Made by a program: the position numbers and the translations under genes. Below are positions 44,178 through 51,930 of a stretch of DNA of 64,000 nucleotides, piece by piece. Numbering within the stretch: the first letter of the stretch is position 1; every line of letters begins with the position of its first letter. Under the pieces are notes generated by a model, which ran no database searches, was not told where the DNA came from, and saw only the letters and a list, made by a program, of their open reading frames with translations. Source of the stretch: Amycolatopsis rifamycinica (GTDB taxonomy: Bacteria > Actinomycetota > Actinomycetes > Mycobacteriales > Pseudonocardiaceae); the NCBI RefSeq assembly GCF_000695625.1, contig NZ_JMQI01000028.1, forward strand, positions 124,001-188,000, read 5' to 3'.

Positions 44178-44702
44178 ATGACCACAGCATTCACGCAGAG
44201 CACGTTCGGCGAGCAGCAGCAGGCCCGGCCCCAGCTGCCGACCCTGCCCACCGGCTGGCCGATCGGTTCGTACGAGTCCTACGAGCAGGCACAGCGGGCG
44301 GTCGACCACCTCGCGGGCGCGGACTTCCCCGTCACCGACGTCACGATCGTGGGCGTGGAGCCGCTGCTCGTCGAGCGGGTCGCGGGCAAGATGTCGTGGG
44401 GCAAGGTCCTCGGCAGCGCGGCGACGTCCGGCGCGCTGTTCGGCTTGTTCCTCGGCCTGATGCTCAGCCTGCTGAACCCCGGCGCCGGCCTGGTGCCGAT
44501 CGTGATCGGCCTCGTCGCCGGTCTCGGGTTCAACCTGCTCTTCGGCGCGCTGGGCTACGCGGTGAACCGCAACAAGCGCGGGTTCATCTCGCAGAGCCAG
44601 CTGGTGGCCCGCCGCTACGACGTCCTGTCCCAGCCGCGCAACGCCGAGAAGGGCCGCGCCCTGCTGGCCGACCTCGCGGCGCGCAGCGCGTTCGGCCACT
44701 GA
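44178..44702 (+). CDS. General-stress-type membrane protein (GsiB/YflT-like domain)
   Basis: A 174-aa protein. After a polar N-terminus comes a ferredoxin-like fold typical of the general stress protein 17M family ('IGSYESYEQAQRAVDHLAGA', 'VTDVTIVGVEPLLVERV'), then two transmembrane helices ('SGALFGLFLGLMLSLL', 'VPIVIGLVAGLGFNLLFGAL') and a short cytosolic tail. ATG 44178 follows AGAGGTGAG. Function unknown beyond stress association in homologues. A terminator hairpin follows. Confidence 0.75.
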   Translation: MTTAFTQSTFGEQQQARPQLPTLPTGWPIGSYESYEQAQRAVDHLAGADFPVTDVTIVGVEPLLVERVAGKMSWGKVLGSAATSGALFGLFLGLMLSLLNPGAGLVPIVIGLVAGLGFNLLFGALGYAVNRNKRGFISQSQLVARRYDVLSQPRNAEKGRALLADLAARSAFGH

Positions 44703-44732
44703 CCCAGCGTTCGGCCACTGCACATCGGAAGA

Positions 44733-44766
44733 GCGAAGGCCGCCCCCCACGGGAGGCGGCCTTCGC
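44733..44766 (+). terminator. Hairpin terminator after the stress protein gene
   Basis: A perfect 12-bp stem (44733-44744 with 44755-44766; gcgaaggccgcc / ggcggccttcgc) with a 10-base loop, 30 bp after the stop codon. Confidence 0.7.
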
Positions 44767-44965
44767 CGTGTTCGAGCAGCTCCCGTGTCCCCTTCGCCGT
44801 GTCCGAGCAGCCCCCGTTTCCACGCTATCGGGGAGGCCCGACAGTTTCGGGCGTTCTCGGCACGTGCGGCCCGAGTTGTCCACAATGCCGAGCCGACCCC
44901 CGGTCATCCACACAAGCCCCACCGGTGGCCCGGAACCGTCGGTGGCCGCCGGTAGCGTGGAAACC
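44767..44965. other. Non-coding stretch with short repeats
   Basis: No gene is supported here. A 31-bp-spaced direct repeat (ccttcgccgtg... at 44760 and 44791) adjoins the terminator. Two DnaA-box-like nonamers occur (TTGTCCACA at 44876-44884, TCATCCACA at 44904-44912), too few to suggest an origin. Confidence 0.4.
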
Positions 44966-45345
44966 GGGGCTGCTCAGGTGCCCGACGACACCACCGGCAC
45001 GTCCGGCATCCCCGCCGACTCGGCACTTTCCACCCGACGGCCCGCCCGCAGCAGCTTCCCCCACCGCGCGCGGTCGTACCGCGCCGACGGCATCTCGGCC
45101 AGGAACTCCCGCAGGATTCCCAAGAGCCTCTCCGGATCCGACCGGTGCGGGAACGGGGGCTGCTCAGGTGCCCGACGACACCGCCGGCACGTCCGGCATC
45201 CCCGCCGGCTCGGCACTTTCCGCCGGACGGCCCGCTCGCAGCAGCTTCCCCCACCGCGCGCGGTCGTACCGCGCCGGCGGCGTCTCGGCCAGGAACTCCC
45301 GCAGGATCCCCAAGAGCCTCTCCGGATCCGACCGGTGCGGGAAGT
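44966..45345. repeat. 190-bp tandem duplication of the hydrolase 3' end
   Basis: Bases 44966-45155 and 45156-45345 are two copies of the same segment, differing at only a modest number of positions. The segment covers the last ~60 codons, stop codon and flank of the neighbouring alpha/beta hydrolase gene. The downstream copy still encodes 'HRSDPERLLGILREFLAE' through '...VVSSGT' and a stop at 44974, but it has no upstream gene. A period of 190 is not a multiple of three. Confidence 0.85.
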
Positions 45346-46117
45346 GGCCCGCGCCCTCGAAGAGGACCAGCCGGCTGCCCGGCATCGCCCGGTGCGCCCG
45401 CAGCGCGTGGCCGCTCGGCACCACCCTGTCCTCCGTGCCCCACACCAGCAGTGTCGGGATGCCCTCGGTCAGGTAGCAGCGGTCCAGCATGTTGACCACC
45501 TGCCCGCGCCAGTCGACGACCGAGCGCAGCGTCCGCAGGAACGCCGAGCGCGTGCCCGGCTCGACCAGGCGCGCGTACCGGGTCAGCACGTAGTCGAGGT
45601 CCGCGTCGTCGAAGACCCGCAGCAGCCCGGCGAACCCGCGCAGCGCCGCCACCGCGGGCGGCGTCCCCAGCAGCGGCAGCACCAGCCCCACCCCCGGCGC
45701 CGCGGCCAGGCGCAGCAGCGGGTGGACGCCCGCCCCGACCCCACCCGAACCGACCAGCACGAGACGCTCGCACCGTTCCGGGAACTGGTAGGCGAACTCC
45801 CGTCGCGACACCGCCGCCGAGCGAATGCTCGACCACCGTCACGCGGTCGACGTCGAGGGCGGTCAGCAGGTCGCGCATGCCGCACGCGTAAGCCGCGACC
45901 GAGTAGTCCGCGCGCGGCTTGGCCGAAGAGCCGTGGCCGAGTAGGTCGGGCGCGATCACCGTGAAGTCGGCCGACAGCGAAGCCAGCAGGTCGACGAGTC
46001 GTCGCCGATGCCGTGCAGGAAGAGCAGGGCGGGTCCGCTCCCGGCCATCCGGTAGGCGCGCTCGTACCCGTGGACGACCCGGGTCTGCGGGGCGAAACGG
46101 TCCGTGGGTGACGTCAC
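45164..46117 (-). pseudogene. Alpha/beta hydrolase, two frameshifts
   Basis: Three adjoining frames add up to one alpha/beta hydrolase. Frame 1 from GTG 46117: 'RVVHGYERAYRMAGSGPALL' and 'FLHGIGDDSS'. Frame 2 from about 46000: 'VDLLASLSADFTVIAPDLLG', then the nucleophile elbow as 'VVEHSLGGGVA' (normally GHSLGG, here EHSLGG). Frame 3 from about 45808: 'EFAYQFPERCERLVLVGSGG', acid in 'VWGTEDRVVPSGH', His in 'FEGAGHFPHRSDPE', stop at 45164. Two small indels, near 45995-46000 and 45806-45810, disrupt it; the second looks like a 2-base loss. Sequencing error is possible but two independent shifts plus a duplicated 3' end favour decay. Confidence 0.75.
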
Positions 46118-46190
46118 CCGCCCAGCTCAGCACGCTCGCGTTCGCCCGGCGTTTCGGGCGCGTTCGGAACGGGTGAACGCGCCCGTCCCG

Positions 46191-47426
46191 TCACCGGGTC
46201 GGTGTCGGAGCCGGCGTCGGAGTCGGGGTCGGGGTCGGAGTCGGTGAGGCCGGCGGCGTGGTCGTCGCGGGCGGCACCGTCACCTTCGGAATGGCGGCGC
46301 TGAACGGCACGCCCGCCAGCTCGCGGCAGGCACCGCGGTAGCCGTTGTAGCCGTTGTAGTTGCCCTGATCGTCGGTGACGCCCACTTCGATCTTCGGCCG
46401 GGGGAACCGGTTGTCCTCCCCGATCTTCTGCCGGCTGCCGCTGGAGCGCTCGCAGGCGTAGCGGGTCAGCGTGAGCGGCCTGCCCTCTTCGTCGTAGAGG
46501 TAGACCTCCGTCAGCGGCTTGCCGTCGGCGTCGAAGGCGTAGACGTTCTCGACGTCGCGGCCACCGTAGGTCAGCTGGTCGTTGCCGTAGTGGTCGGACG
46601 AAGACTGGTAGTACGGCGGCGGGTTCGAGGAGCCCCCGCGGGCGAACAGGTCGATCGCCGCGCCGAGTCCGCCGAGCACGCCGCCGATGACGAACGCCGA
46701 GATCGGCACCGCCATCCACAGCAGCCGCCGGTCGTTCCGCACCCGCGGGCCGGCCCACAGGGCGCCGACGGCCGCGAGGACCAGGAACGGCAGCAGCAGC
46801 ACCGCACTCCGGTGCCGCAGCATGAGCAGCAGCCCGAGCACGACCAGCACGACGGCGCACACCACCCACCACGCCGGTTTGAGCGAACCGGCGTAGCGCA
46901 GGAACTTGCCGGTGTCCTCCTGCTCGCGCCCCTTGGCCATCGTGGCCCGCAACCAGCCCACTTCCGGCAGCGCCAGCACCGGCTCGACCCCGTCGCGCAG
47001 CAGCAGCGCCAGGCTGACGAGGAACACCGGCGCGAACAGCAGCAGGCCGGTGAAGGCGCCCGGGCTGCGGGAAACGGTGGCACTGAACGCGAGCAGAGCG
47101 AGCCCCAGCGAGCAGAACACCAGCCCCCACAACGCGATCCGCGGTTTCACCAGGCTGGGCGCGGTGGTGGTGAGCACCTGCGTGGCGCCCTCCCCCGGCG
47201 CCGGGTACCCGCCGGACGCCCGCAGCTCGGCGGCGTAGCTCTCCGGCGTGCCGAGCCGTTCGATGAGGGCCTCGACGCGGGCGCCCTCCCCGAGCTCGGC
47301 CTCCAGTTCGGCCAGGTGCGGGCGGACGTCCTCGAGGATTTCTTCGATCTCGCCCGCGGGCAGGTCGGCGAGCGCGGTCCGGACCCGCGCCAGATACACC
47401 CGCACGGCGGTCGGCTTGTCGCTCAT
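46191..47426 (-). CDS. HAAS-domain membrane protein (PadR partner)
   Basis: A 411-aa protein: N-terminal HAAS-type helical domain (residues 5-75, 'VYLARVRTALADLPAGEIEE', 'LIERLGTPESYAAELR'), then six to seven transmembrane helices to about residue 265, then an extracytoplasmic domain with Asp/Tyr-rich segments ('VENVYAFDADGKPLTEVYLY') and a Pro-Thr tail of (PT)n repeats. HAAS proteins are coded with PadR regulators and are thought to be signalling modules. The ATG overlaps the PadR stop (ATGA). The Pro-Thr tail may span the cell wall. Confidence 0.75.
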   Translation of the reverse strand: MSDKPTAVRVYLARVRTALADLPAGEIEEILEDVRPHLAELEAELGEGARVEALIERLGTPESYAAELRASGGYPAPGEGATQVLTTTAPSLVKPRIALWGLVFCSLGLALLAFSATVSRSPGAFTGLLLFAPVFLVSLALLLRDGVEPVLALPEVGWLRATMAKGREQEDTGKFLRYAGSLKPAWWVVCAVVLVVLGLLLMLRHRSAVLLLPFLVLAAVGALWAGPRVRNDRRLLWMAVPISAFVIGGVLGGLGAAIDLFARGGSSNPPPYYQSSSDHYGNDQLTYGGRDVENVYAFDADGKPLTEVYLYDEEGRPLTLTRYACERSSGSRQKIGEDNRFPRPKIEVGVTDDQGNYNGYNGYRGACRELAGVPFSAAIPKVTVPPATTTPPASPTPTPTPTPTPAPTPTR

Positions 47427-47746
47427 GCTGCCTCTCCCAAAAGCGCGTTCATCGTCGATGCGAAGCTCAGCCACGTCTTGCCCGACTCCGCGAGCCGGGC
47501 CCGGCCCGGCTCGTTCAGGCTGTAGTACTTGCGGTGGGGCCCCTCTTCACTGGGCACCACGTACGAGGTCAGCAGGCCGGCTTTGTAGAGCCTGCGCAAC
47601 GTCCCGTACACCGACGCGTCCCCCACTTCGTCCAGGCCGGCGGCCCGGAGTCTTCGCAGTACGTCGTACCCGTAGCCGTCTTCTTCGCGGAGCACCGCGA
47701 GGACGGCGAGATCGAGTACGCCCTTGAGCAGCTGACTGATCTCCAC
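47423..47746 (-). CDS. PadR-family regulator
   Basis: A 107-aa winged-helix protein: 'VEISQLLKGVLDLAVLAVLR', 'GYDVLRRLRAAGL', 'ASVYGTLRRLYKAGLLTSYV' and 'GPHRKYYSLNEPGRARLAES', the classic PadR core. GTG 47746 follows GGAGGG. It probably represses itself and the coupled HAAS membrane gene in response to a cell-envelope or small-molecule signal. Confidence 0.88.
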   Translation of the reverse strand: MEISQLLKGVLDLAVLAVLREEDGYGYDVLRRLRAAGLDEVGDASVYGTLRRLYKAGLLTSYVVPSEEGPHRKYYSLNEPGRARLAESGKTWLSFASTMNALLGEAA

Positions 47747-47832
47747 TGCACCCTCCAGTCTTACGCTTGGGAAGGTACCACGCATTGCACAGTAGTGTGC
47801 ACGGCGGAGGGCCGATCAGTGTGCCGGACGGT

Positions 47833-48279
47833 TCAGGCCCGGGTGTCCACCGGCCGCTCGAAGAAGGATTCGAGGACCACGATGGTCTGCGTGCCGGTGA
47901 CGCCGTCGATCGCGAACAGCCGGCGCAGCGACGCCTGGAGGTCTTCGGTCGTCGCCGTGCGCACCTTGACGAGCAGCGAGGCGGGACCCGCGATGACGTG
48001 GGCCTCCACCACTTCCGGCAGCGCCTCGAGGGCTTCGCGCACCGGCCGGTCTCCCATCCAGGCGTTCGCCTCGACGAGGACGAACGCCGCAACCCCACGG
48101 CCGACCGCAGCCGGGTCGACGTCCACAGTGGTCCGCCGGATCACGTCCTGTTCGCGGAGTTTGCGCACGCGCTCGTGCGCCGCGCCCGCGGAGAGCCCAA
48201 CGGCCTTGCCGAGGGCGGCGTAGGCCTGGGTCGCGTCCCGCTGCAGTTCGCCGAGCAGCCTACGATCCACGTCATCCAT
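47833..48279 (-). CDS. Lrp/AsnC-family regulator
   Basis: A 148-aa regulator: N-terminal HTH ('DDVDRRLLGELQRDATQAYA', 'LGKAVGLSAGAAHERVRKLR') and a C-terminal RAM domain ('VEANAWMGDRPVREALEALP', 'VVEAHVIAGPASLLVKVRT'). Members sense amino acids and act as octamers. A perfect palindrome begins two bases upstream of its start codon. It is divergent from the SMP-30 gene and probably controls it as well as itself. Confidence 0.87.
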   Translation of the reverse strand: MDDVDRRLLGELQRDATQAYAALGKAVGLSAGAAHERVRKLREQDVIRRTTVDVDPAAVGRGVAAFVLVEANAWMGDRPVREALEALPEVVEAHVIAGPASLLVKVRTATTEDLQASLRRLFAIDGVTGTQTIVVLESFFERPVDTRA

Positions 48280-48280
48280 G

Positions 48281-48297
48281 ACTTGACCATATCAAGT
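48281..48297. promoter_or_regulatory. Predicted Lrp operator in the divergent promoter
   Basis: ACTTGA-CCATA-TCAAGT is a perfect palindrome with 6-base arms, in the form expected for Lrp/AsnC half-sites. On the plus strand it contains TTGACC (48283-48288), a -35-like element with TACATG (48305-48310) 16 bases later, so binding would block transcription of the SMP-30 gene. Confidence 0.65.
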
Positions 48298-48340
48298 TCG
48301 GTGATACATGCTTTTCACAGAATCTCATTAGGGGTGACGG

Positions 48341-49243
48341 ATGGACCTGATCAAGACGGACTTCCAGGTGCTGGACGAGCGGTTCCGGCGCGTCAACGGC
48401 GACGAGTGGACGCAGCGCCTGCACACCGGCTGCCGCTGGACGGAGGGGCCGGCGTACTTCCCGGCCGGCCGCTACCTGGTGTTCAGCGACATCCCGAACG
48501 ACCGCACCCTGCGCTGGGACGAGACGACCGGCCAGGTCGGCGTGTTCCGTCAGCCGTCCGGGTACGCGAACGGCCACACGGTCGACCGCCAGGGCCGCCT
48601 GATCAGCTGCGAGCAGGGCCCCCGCCGCGTGACGCGCACGGAGCACGACGGCTCAATCACGGTCCTGGCGTCGGAGTACCGGGGCAAGCGGCTGAACAGC
48701 CCGAACGACGTGGTCGAGCACTCGGACGGGTCCATCTGGTTCACCGACCCGAGTTACGGGATCGACAGCGACTACGAGGGCTACCGGGCCGAGAGCGAGA
48801 TCGGCGCGTGCCACGTGTACCGAGCGGCCCCGGACGGCTCGGTGACGATCGTGGCGGATGACTTCAGCCGGCCGAACGGGTTGGCGTTTTCGGCGGACGA
48901 GTCACGGCTGTACATCGCGGACACGCGCCAGACTCCCAGTCACATCAGGGTGTTCGCGGTCGCCGGCCACGGCAGGCTGACGGGCGGCGAGATCTTCGCG
49001 ACGAGCGACAGCGGCGGCTTCGACGGAGTCCGGGTGGACAGCGAAGGCCAGGTCTGGGCCGCGGCGCACGACGGGCTGCACTGTTTCGCCCCGGACGGGA
49101 CGAGGATCGGGAAGCTGCGCATCCCGGAGGTGTGTTCGAACTTCACCTTCGGCGGCGCGAGGGGGAACGAGCTGTTCATCACGGCTTCGAGTTCGCTGTA
49201 CACGCTGAGGGTGACGGTGAACGGAGCTCGATACCCGCGCTGA
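48341..49243 (+). CDS. SMP-30/gluconolactonase-family lactonase
   Basis: A 300-aa six-bladed beta-propeller hydrolase. Markers: 'CRWTEGPAYFPAGRYLVFSD' with the metal-binding Glu, 'LNSPNDVVEHSDGSIWFTDP' with Asn, and 'RPNGLAFSADESRLYIADT' with Asn and Asp. Such enzymes open aldonolactones using Ca2+ or Zn2+. No sugar dehydrogenase is adjacent, so the lactone is unknown. The ATG at 48341 follows AGGGGTGACGG. The next gene is convergent, 34 bp away. Confidence 0.86.
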   Translation: MDLIKTDFQVLDERFRRVNGDEWTQRLHTGCRWTEGPAYFPAGRYLVFSDIPNDRTLRWDETTGQVGVFRQPSGYANGHTVDRQGRLISCEQGPRRVTRTEHDGSITVLASEYRGKRLNSPNDVVEHSDGSIWFTDPSYGIDSDYEGYRAESEIGACHVYRAAPDGSVTIVADDFSRPNGLAFSADESRLYIADTRQTPSHIRVFAVAGHGRLTGGEIFATSDSGGFDGVRVDSEGQVWAAAHDGLHCFAPDGTRIGKLRIPEVCSNFTFGGARGNELFITASSSLYTLRVTVNGARYPR

Positions 49244-49276
49244 GGCCATGTTGCGGCGCGGGCTGATCAGTCCCCG

Positions 49277-50461
49277 CTAGCCGCGCATGCCCGCCTTCAC
49301 TCGCTGCACCACCGCGTCGCGGCGGCGCCAAGCTCGGCTCACCTGGACCAGCCAGGCCGCCTCCGCCGCCACGTCCGCTTCCGCCTCCGTGTCCGGGTGC
49401 ACCCCGTGGCCGGGTTCGCGCTCGAAACGGCGTCCCGCGCGGCCCGCCTCGATGGCCGCGGCCAGGGTCACCGCTTCCACCGTTGCCGCCACCTCCGCCT
49501 CGCGGACTCCCGCGCGGCGCGCCGCCGCCTCGGCTCGGGGCGGGAGGTCCGGGTCGAAGTGGGCTCGCAGGGCCAGGTGGCCGTCGCGGATTTCGATCAC
49601 CCTGCGGTACAGCGCGAATTCCGCTCCTCCCGCCAGTTCGCGGCCCGGGTCCAGTGCGATGCCCGGGACCGCCGAACGCAGCGCCGTCCACAGTGGCTCG
49701 ATGCGGCGGTACGCCCGGTACGCGCGGACCCGGCCGATCACCGACGACACCGCCGGTGACCACGCGCTGAGCGTCGCCCCGGCCGCCACGAAACCGACCG
49801 TCACCGCCGCGAGCACCGAGGACGGCAGGTCCTCGCGGGCGCCGATCCGGGCCGCCCGCGCGAGCTGCACGACGTCGTCGACGTCCCAGAACGTCCAGGC
49901 GGTCGCCGCACCCACCCCGATCACCAGCAGCCACAGTCCCGCGCGCAACGGTCCCGGCCGCGCGTGCCACGCGCTGCGGACGAACACCGCGAACAGCAGG
50001 CCGAGGCTGATCAGGCTGTAGAACAGGAACACCACCTTGTCGGCCACGGCGAACGGCAGGGCGGCGTCCGAAAAGACCGTGTCGTCGCCCACGCGCCGTG
50101 GTTCGGAAAGCGCGAAGAACACCGCGAGGAGCACCATCGTCGCTCCGGTGAACAACGCGTGCGGAGCGAGCCGGGCGCCTTCGCCGCGCCACACCGACTG
50201 CGTGAACGCCACCGCGAAGCCGATCGCGCCCAGCTTCAGTTCGTCGCCCGCCAGGCTCAGGACCCATTCGGCCACCGGGCCCGGGCCGGCGAGGGCCGAC
50301 ATCGCCGGCGTCAGCACGACGATGCCGGTGGCGATGCAGATCCCGAAGCCCGCGAGGAACCACATCGTGCGCGGCGGCTGGCTGCGGCGCGCCTCGATCA
50401 GCTTGTACCCGAACCCGGCGAAGCCCGCGAGGCAGAGGTAGTAGGCGAGGGTTTCGATCAC
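49277..50461 (-). CDS. MAB_1171c-type membrane protein (DUF6545-like)
   Basis: A 394-aa protein: seven or so transmembrane helices in the first 235 residues ('ETLAYYLCLAGFAGFGYKLI', 'TMWFLAGFGICIATGIVVL', ...), then a cytosolic helical domain with 'AYRAYRRIEPLWTALRSAVP' and 'RELAGGAEFALYRRVIEIRD', the recognisable core of the MAB_1171c family. These proteins, called putative transporters, are found in actinobacteria beside XRE and ImmA/IrrE genes as here; their function is unknown. The GTG start overlaps the peptidase stop (GTGA), so the two are coupled. Confidence 0.78.
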   Translation of the reverse strand: MIETLAYYLCLAGFAGFGYKLIEARRSQPPRTMWFLAGFGICIATGIVVLTPAMSALAGPGPVAEWVLSLAGDELKLGAIGFAVAFTQSVWRGEGARLAPHALFTGATMVLLAVFFALSEPRRVGDDTVFSDAALPFAVADKVVFLFYSLISLGLLFAVFVRSAWHARPGPLRAGLWLLVIGVGAATAWTFWDVDDVVQLARAARIGAREDLPSSVLAAVTVGFVAAGATLSAWSPAVSSVIGRVRAYRAYRRIEPLWTALRSAVPGIALDPGRELAGGAEFALYRRVIEIRDGHLALRAHFDPDLPPRAEAAARRAGVREAEVAATVEAVTLAAAIEAGRAGRRFEREPGHGVHPDTEAEADVAAEAAWLVQVSRAWRRRDAVVQRVKAGMRG

Positions 50462-51015
50462 GGCGTGCGGCGGCCGAACACGGAATCGAAGCGCCGCACG
50501 CCGTCCGGGACGCCGGGCGCGGGTTCGCGCGGCTCCGCGGGCCGGACGACGCGCTGCGCGAGCAGGCTCGCGACGAGTTCGGCTTCGCGCTCCTCGACCT
50601 CCGAGTAGGTGGTGCGCCCGAGCACCCGCCGGACGAGTTCGGGCGAGAGACTCGGCATGAGCTGCCGTCCGGCGGCGGCGTCGATGGCGATGCCGTCGGC
50701 GCCGGCGTCGGAACCGACGTGCCCGCACAGCAGGTGCCCGACCTCGTGCAGCAGGATGTGCCGCCGGTGCAGCGCGGTCGTGTTGGTCGGGTACAGGATG
50801 TAGTCGGCGCGTTCGGTGCTCATCAGCAACCCGCACGGCGCGCCTTCGGGCGCGCTGACCGGCATCAGCTCGATGGGGCGGCCGCGTTCGGCGGCCAGGC
50901 CCGCGACGAAGCCCTCGGCGTCGAACGGTTCCGGCAAGCTCACGGCATCGGCGACTTCGCGGGCCCGCTTCCAGAGCGACCGGGCCGGTCGCCGCCGCCA
51001 CGGTGGTCGCGCCAC
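50458..51015 (-). CDS. ImmA/IrrE-family metallopeptidase
   Basis: A 185-aa protein with the zinc-peptidase motif HExxH in 'RHILLHEVGHLLCGHVGS'. The preceding strand ('LLMSTERADYILYPTNTTAL') is typical of the ImmA/IrrE (DUF955) fold. ImmA and IrrE cut XRE-type repressors and so switch gene expression. GTG 51015 follows GAGGGAGG. The presumed target, an XRE protein, is encoded upstream in the same direction, separated by a 22-bp tandem-repeat block; the membrane protein is coded directly downstream. Confidence 0.85.
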   Translation of the reverse strand: MARPPWRRRPARSLWKRAREVADAVSLPEPFDAEGFVAGLAAERGRPIELMPVSAPEGAPCGLLMSTERADYILYPTNTTALHRRHILLHEVGHLLCGHVGSDAGADGIAIDAAAGRQLMPSLSPELVRRVLGRTTYSEVEEREAELVASLLAQRVVRPAEPREPAPGVPDGVRRFDSVFGRRTP

Positions 51016-51151
51016 AGTCAGGCCTCCCTCGCCACACCCCGGCCGAACGGCTACGGCAGGTTCAACGCGGCAAAGCGCGTGGGGTTGCGCGACCGGGCGA
51101 AAATCCGACGCGCGGACGCCGCACATGGTTCCCCAGCGGCGAACCGGGATC

Positions 51152-51349
51152 CGGCCCGGCGGTTCACGGGACCCGGCCCGCCAGTTCGCGGCGCCCGGCC
51201 CGGCGGTTCGCGGGACCCAGCCCGACGGTTCGCGCCGCCCGGCCCGACGGTTCACGCGATCCGGCCCGACGGTTCGCGGGACCCGGCCCAGCAGTTCGCG
51301 GGACCCGGCCCAGCGGTTCACGGCGCCCGGCCCAGCAGTTCGCGGCGCC
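51152..51349. repeat. 22-bp tandem repeat array, nine units
   Basis: Nine back-to-back 22-bp units of consensus cggcccgrcggttcgcgggacc, with a decayed unit before and a partial one after. Units differ at a few fixed positions (g/a, gg/cc, t/c), giving a patchwork. There are no spacers between units, so it is not CRISPR. It lies in the 422-bp gap between the XRE and ImmA/IrrE genes of one operon. No protein in this gap is supported. Confidence 0.85.
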
Positions 51350-51437
51350 CGGCCCGGACGGCGAGACCGCGCTCAGCCCTCCCGGCCCGGACGGCAACAC
51401 CACCTCAGCCTTCCCGGCCGGGAAGGCGGGACCACCG

Positions 51438-51872
51438 TCAGCCCTCCTTCTTCGGCCCGCCGCGGCCGGCCTCCCTGCGGGCGATCGCGTCGATCATGTC
51501 GCTGATCGTGTCCAAGCCGTCCGAAGACAACGTCACCGCGCGCAACGCCAGATCCCGCACCCCGGCGTCGCGCAGGGCGCCCAGCAAGGCCAGCTCCTCC
51601 GCGATCTTCCGGCTCTGCTCGTCGTCGAAGAAGTAGGCCGGCGGCACTCCGAAGAACTGCGCCAGTGCCTCGAGGTGCCGCTTGGTCGGGTTGTCGCGGC
51701 GGCCCGTGCGCAGCTGCCACAGGTATGTCGTCGAAAAGCTTTCGCCCGTCGCCTCGCGGCAGGCCTTGGCGACCTCTTCGTTGCTGTACGGCTCCCGATC
51801 GGGCCTGCGGACCACGTGGAACAGCCGGTCGATCTTGTCGGCCAGCGTCGACTTTCCGGGCTCCTTGACCAC
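51438..51872 (-). CDS. XRE-family regulator (SsgA/ImmR-like HTH)
   Basis: A 144-aa protein: N-terminal helix-turn-helix over residues 10-80 ('LADKIDRLFHVVRRPDREPY', 'SNEEVAKACREATGESFSTT', 'YLWQLRTGRRDNPTKRHLEA', 'FGVPPAYFFDD') and a helical C-terminus. The long form with 'N-E-E-V-A' and 'S-x-x-Y-L-W-Q-L-R-T-G' occurs widely in actinobacteria. GTG 51872 follows GAGGGAGTG. It likely represses its own operon (with the ImmA/IrrE peptidase and MAB_1171c-type protein) and may be the peptidase substrate. Confidence 0.85.
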   Translation of the reverse strand: MVKEPGKSTLADKIDRLFHVVRRPDREPYSNEEVAKACREATGESFSTTYLWQLRTGRRDNPTKRHLEALAQFFGVPPAYFFDDEQSRKIAEELALLGALRDAGVRDLALRAVTLSSDGLDTISDMIDAIARREAGRGGPKKEG

Positions 51873-51930
51873 GATGCACTCCCTCAGCTGCCAGGCACAT
51901 TCATCCTAGCTGAAAGGTGAACCCCCTTTA

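Noticed and set aside
44876..44912. Replication origin (two DnaA-box-like nonamers)
   Set aside because: Only two boxes, one of them imperfect, and no dnaA, dnaN or AT-rich unwinding region in the window.
44974..45163. A separate small gene in the downstream 190-bp copy
   Set aside because: It only repeats the hydrolase C-terminus with no start or ribosome site, so it is a duplicated fragment.
46198..46245. Simple repeat (gtcggn) as an independent repeat element
   Set aside because: It is the coding sequence of the Pro-Thr tail of the HAAS-domain protein.
51152..51349. CRISPR array
   Set aside because: The 22-bp units are contiguous with no unique spacers, units vary, and no cas genes are near.
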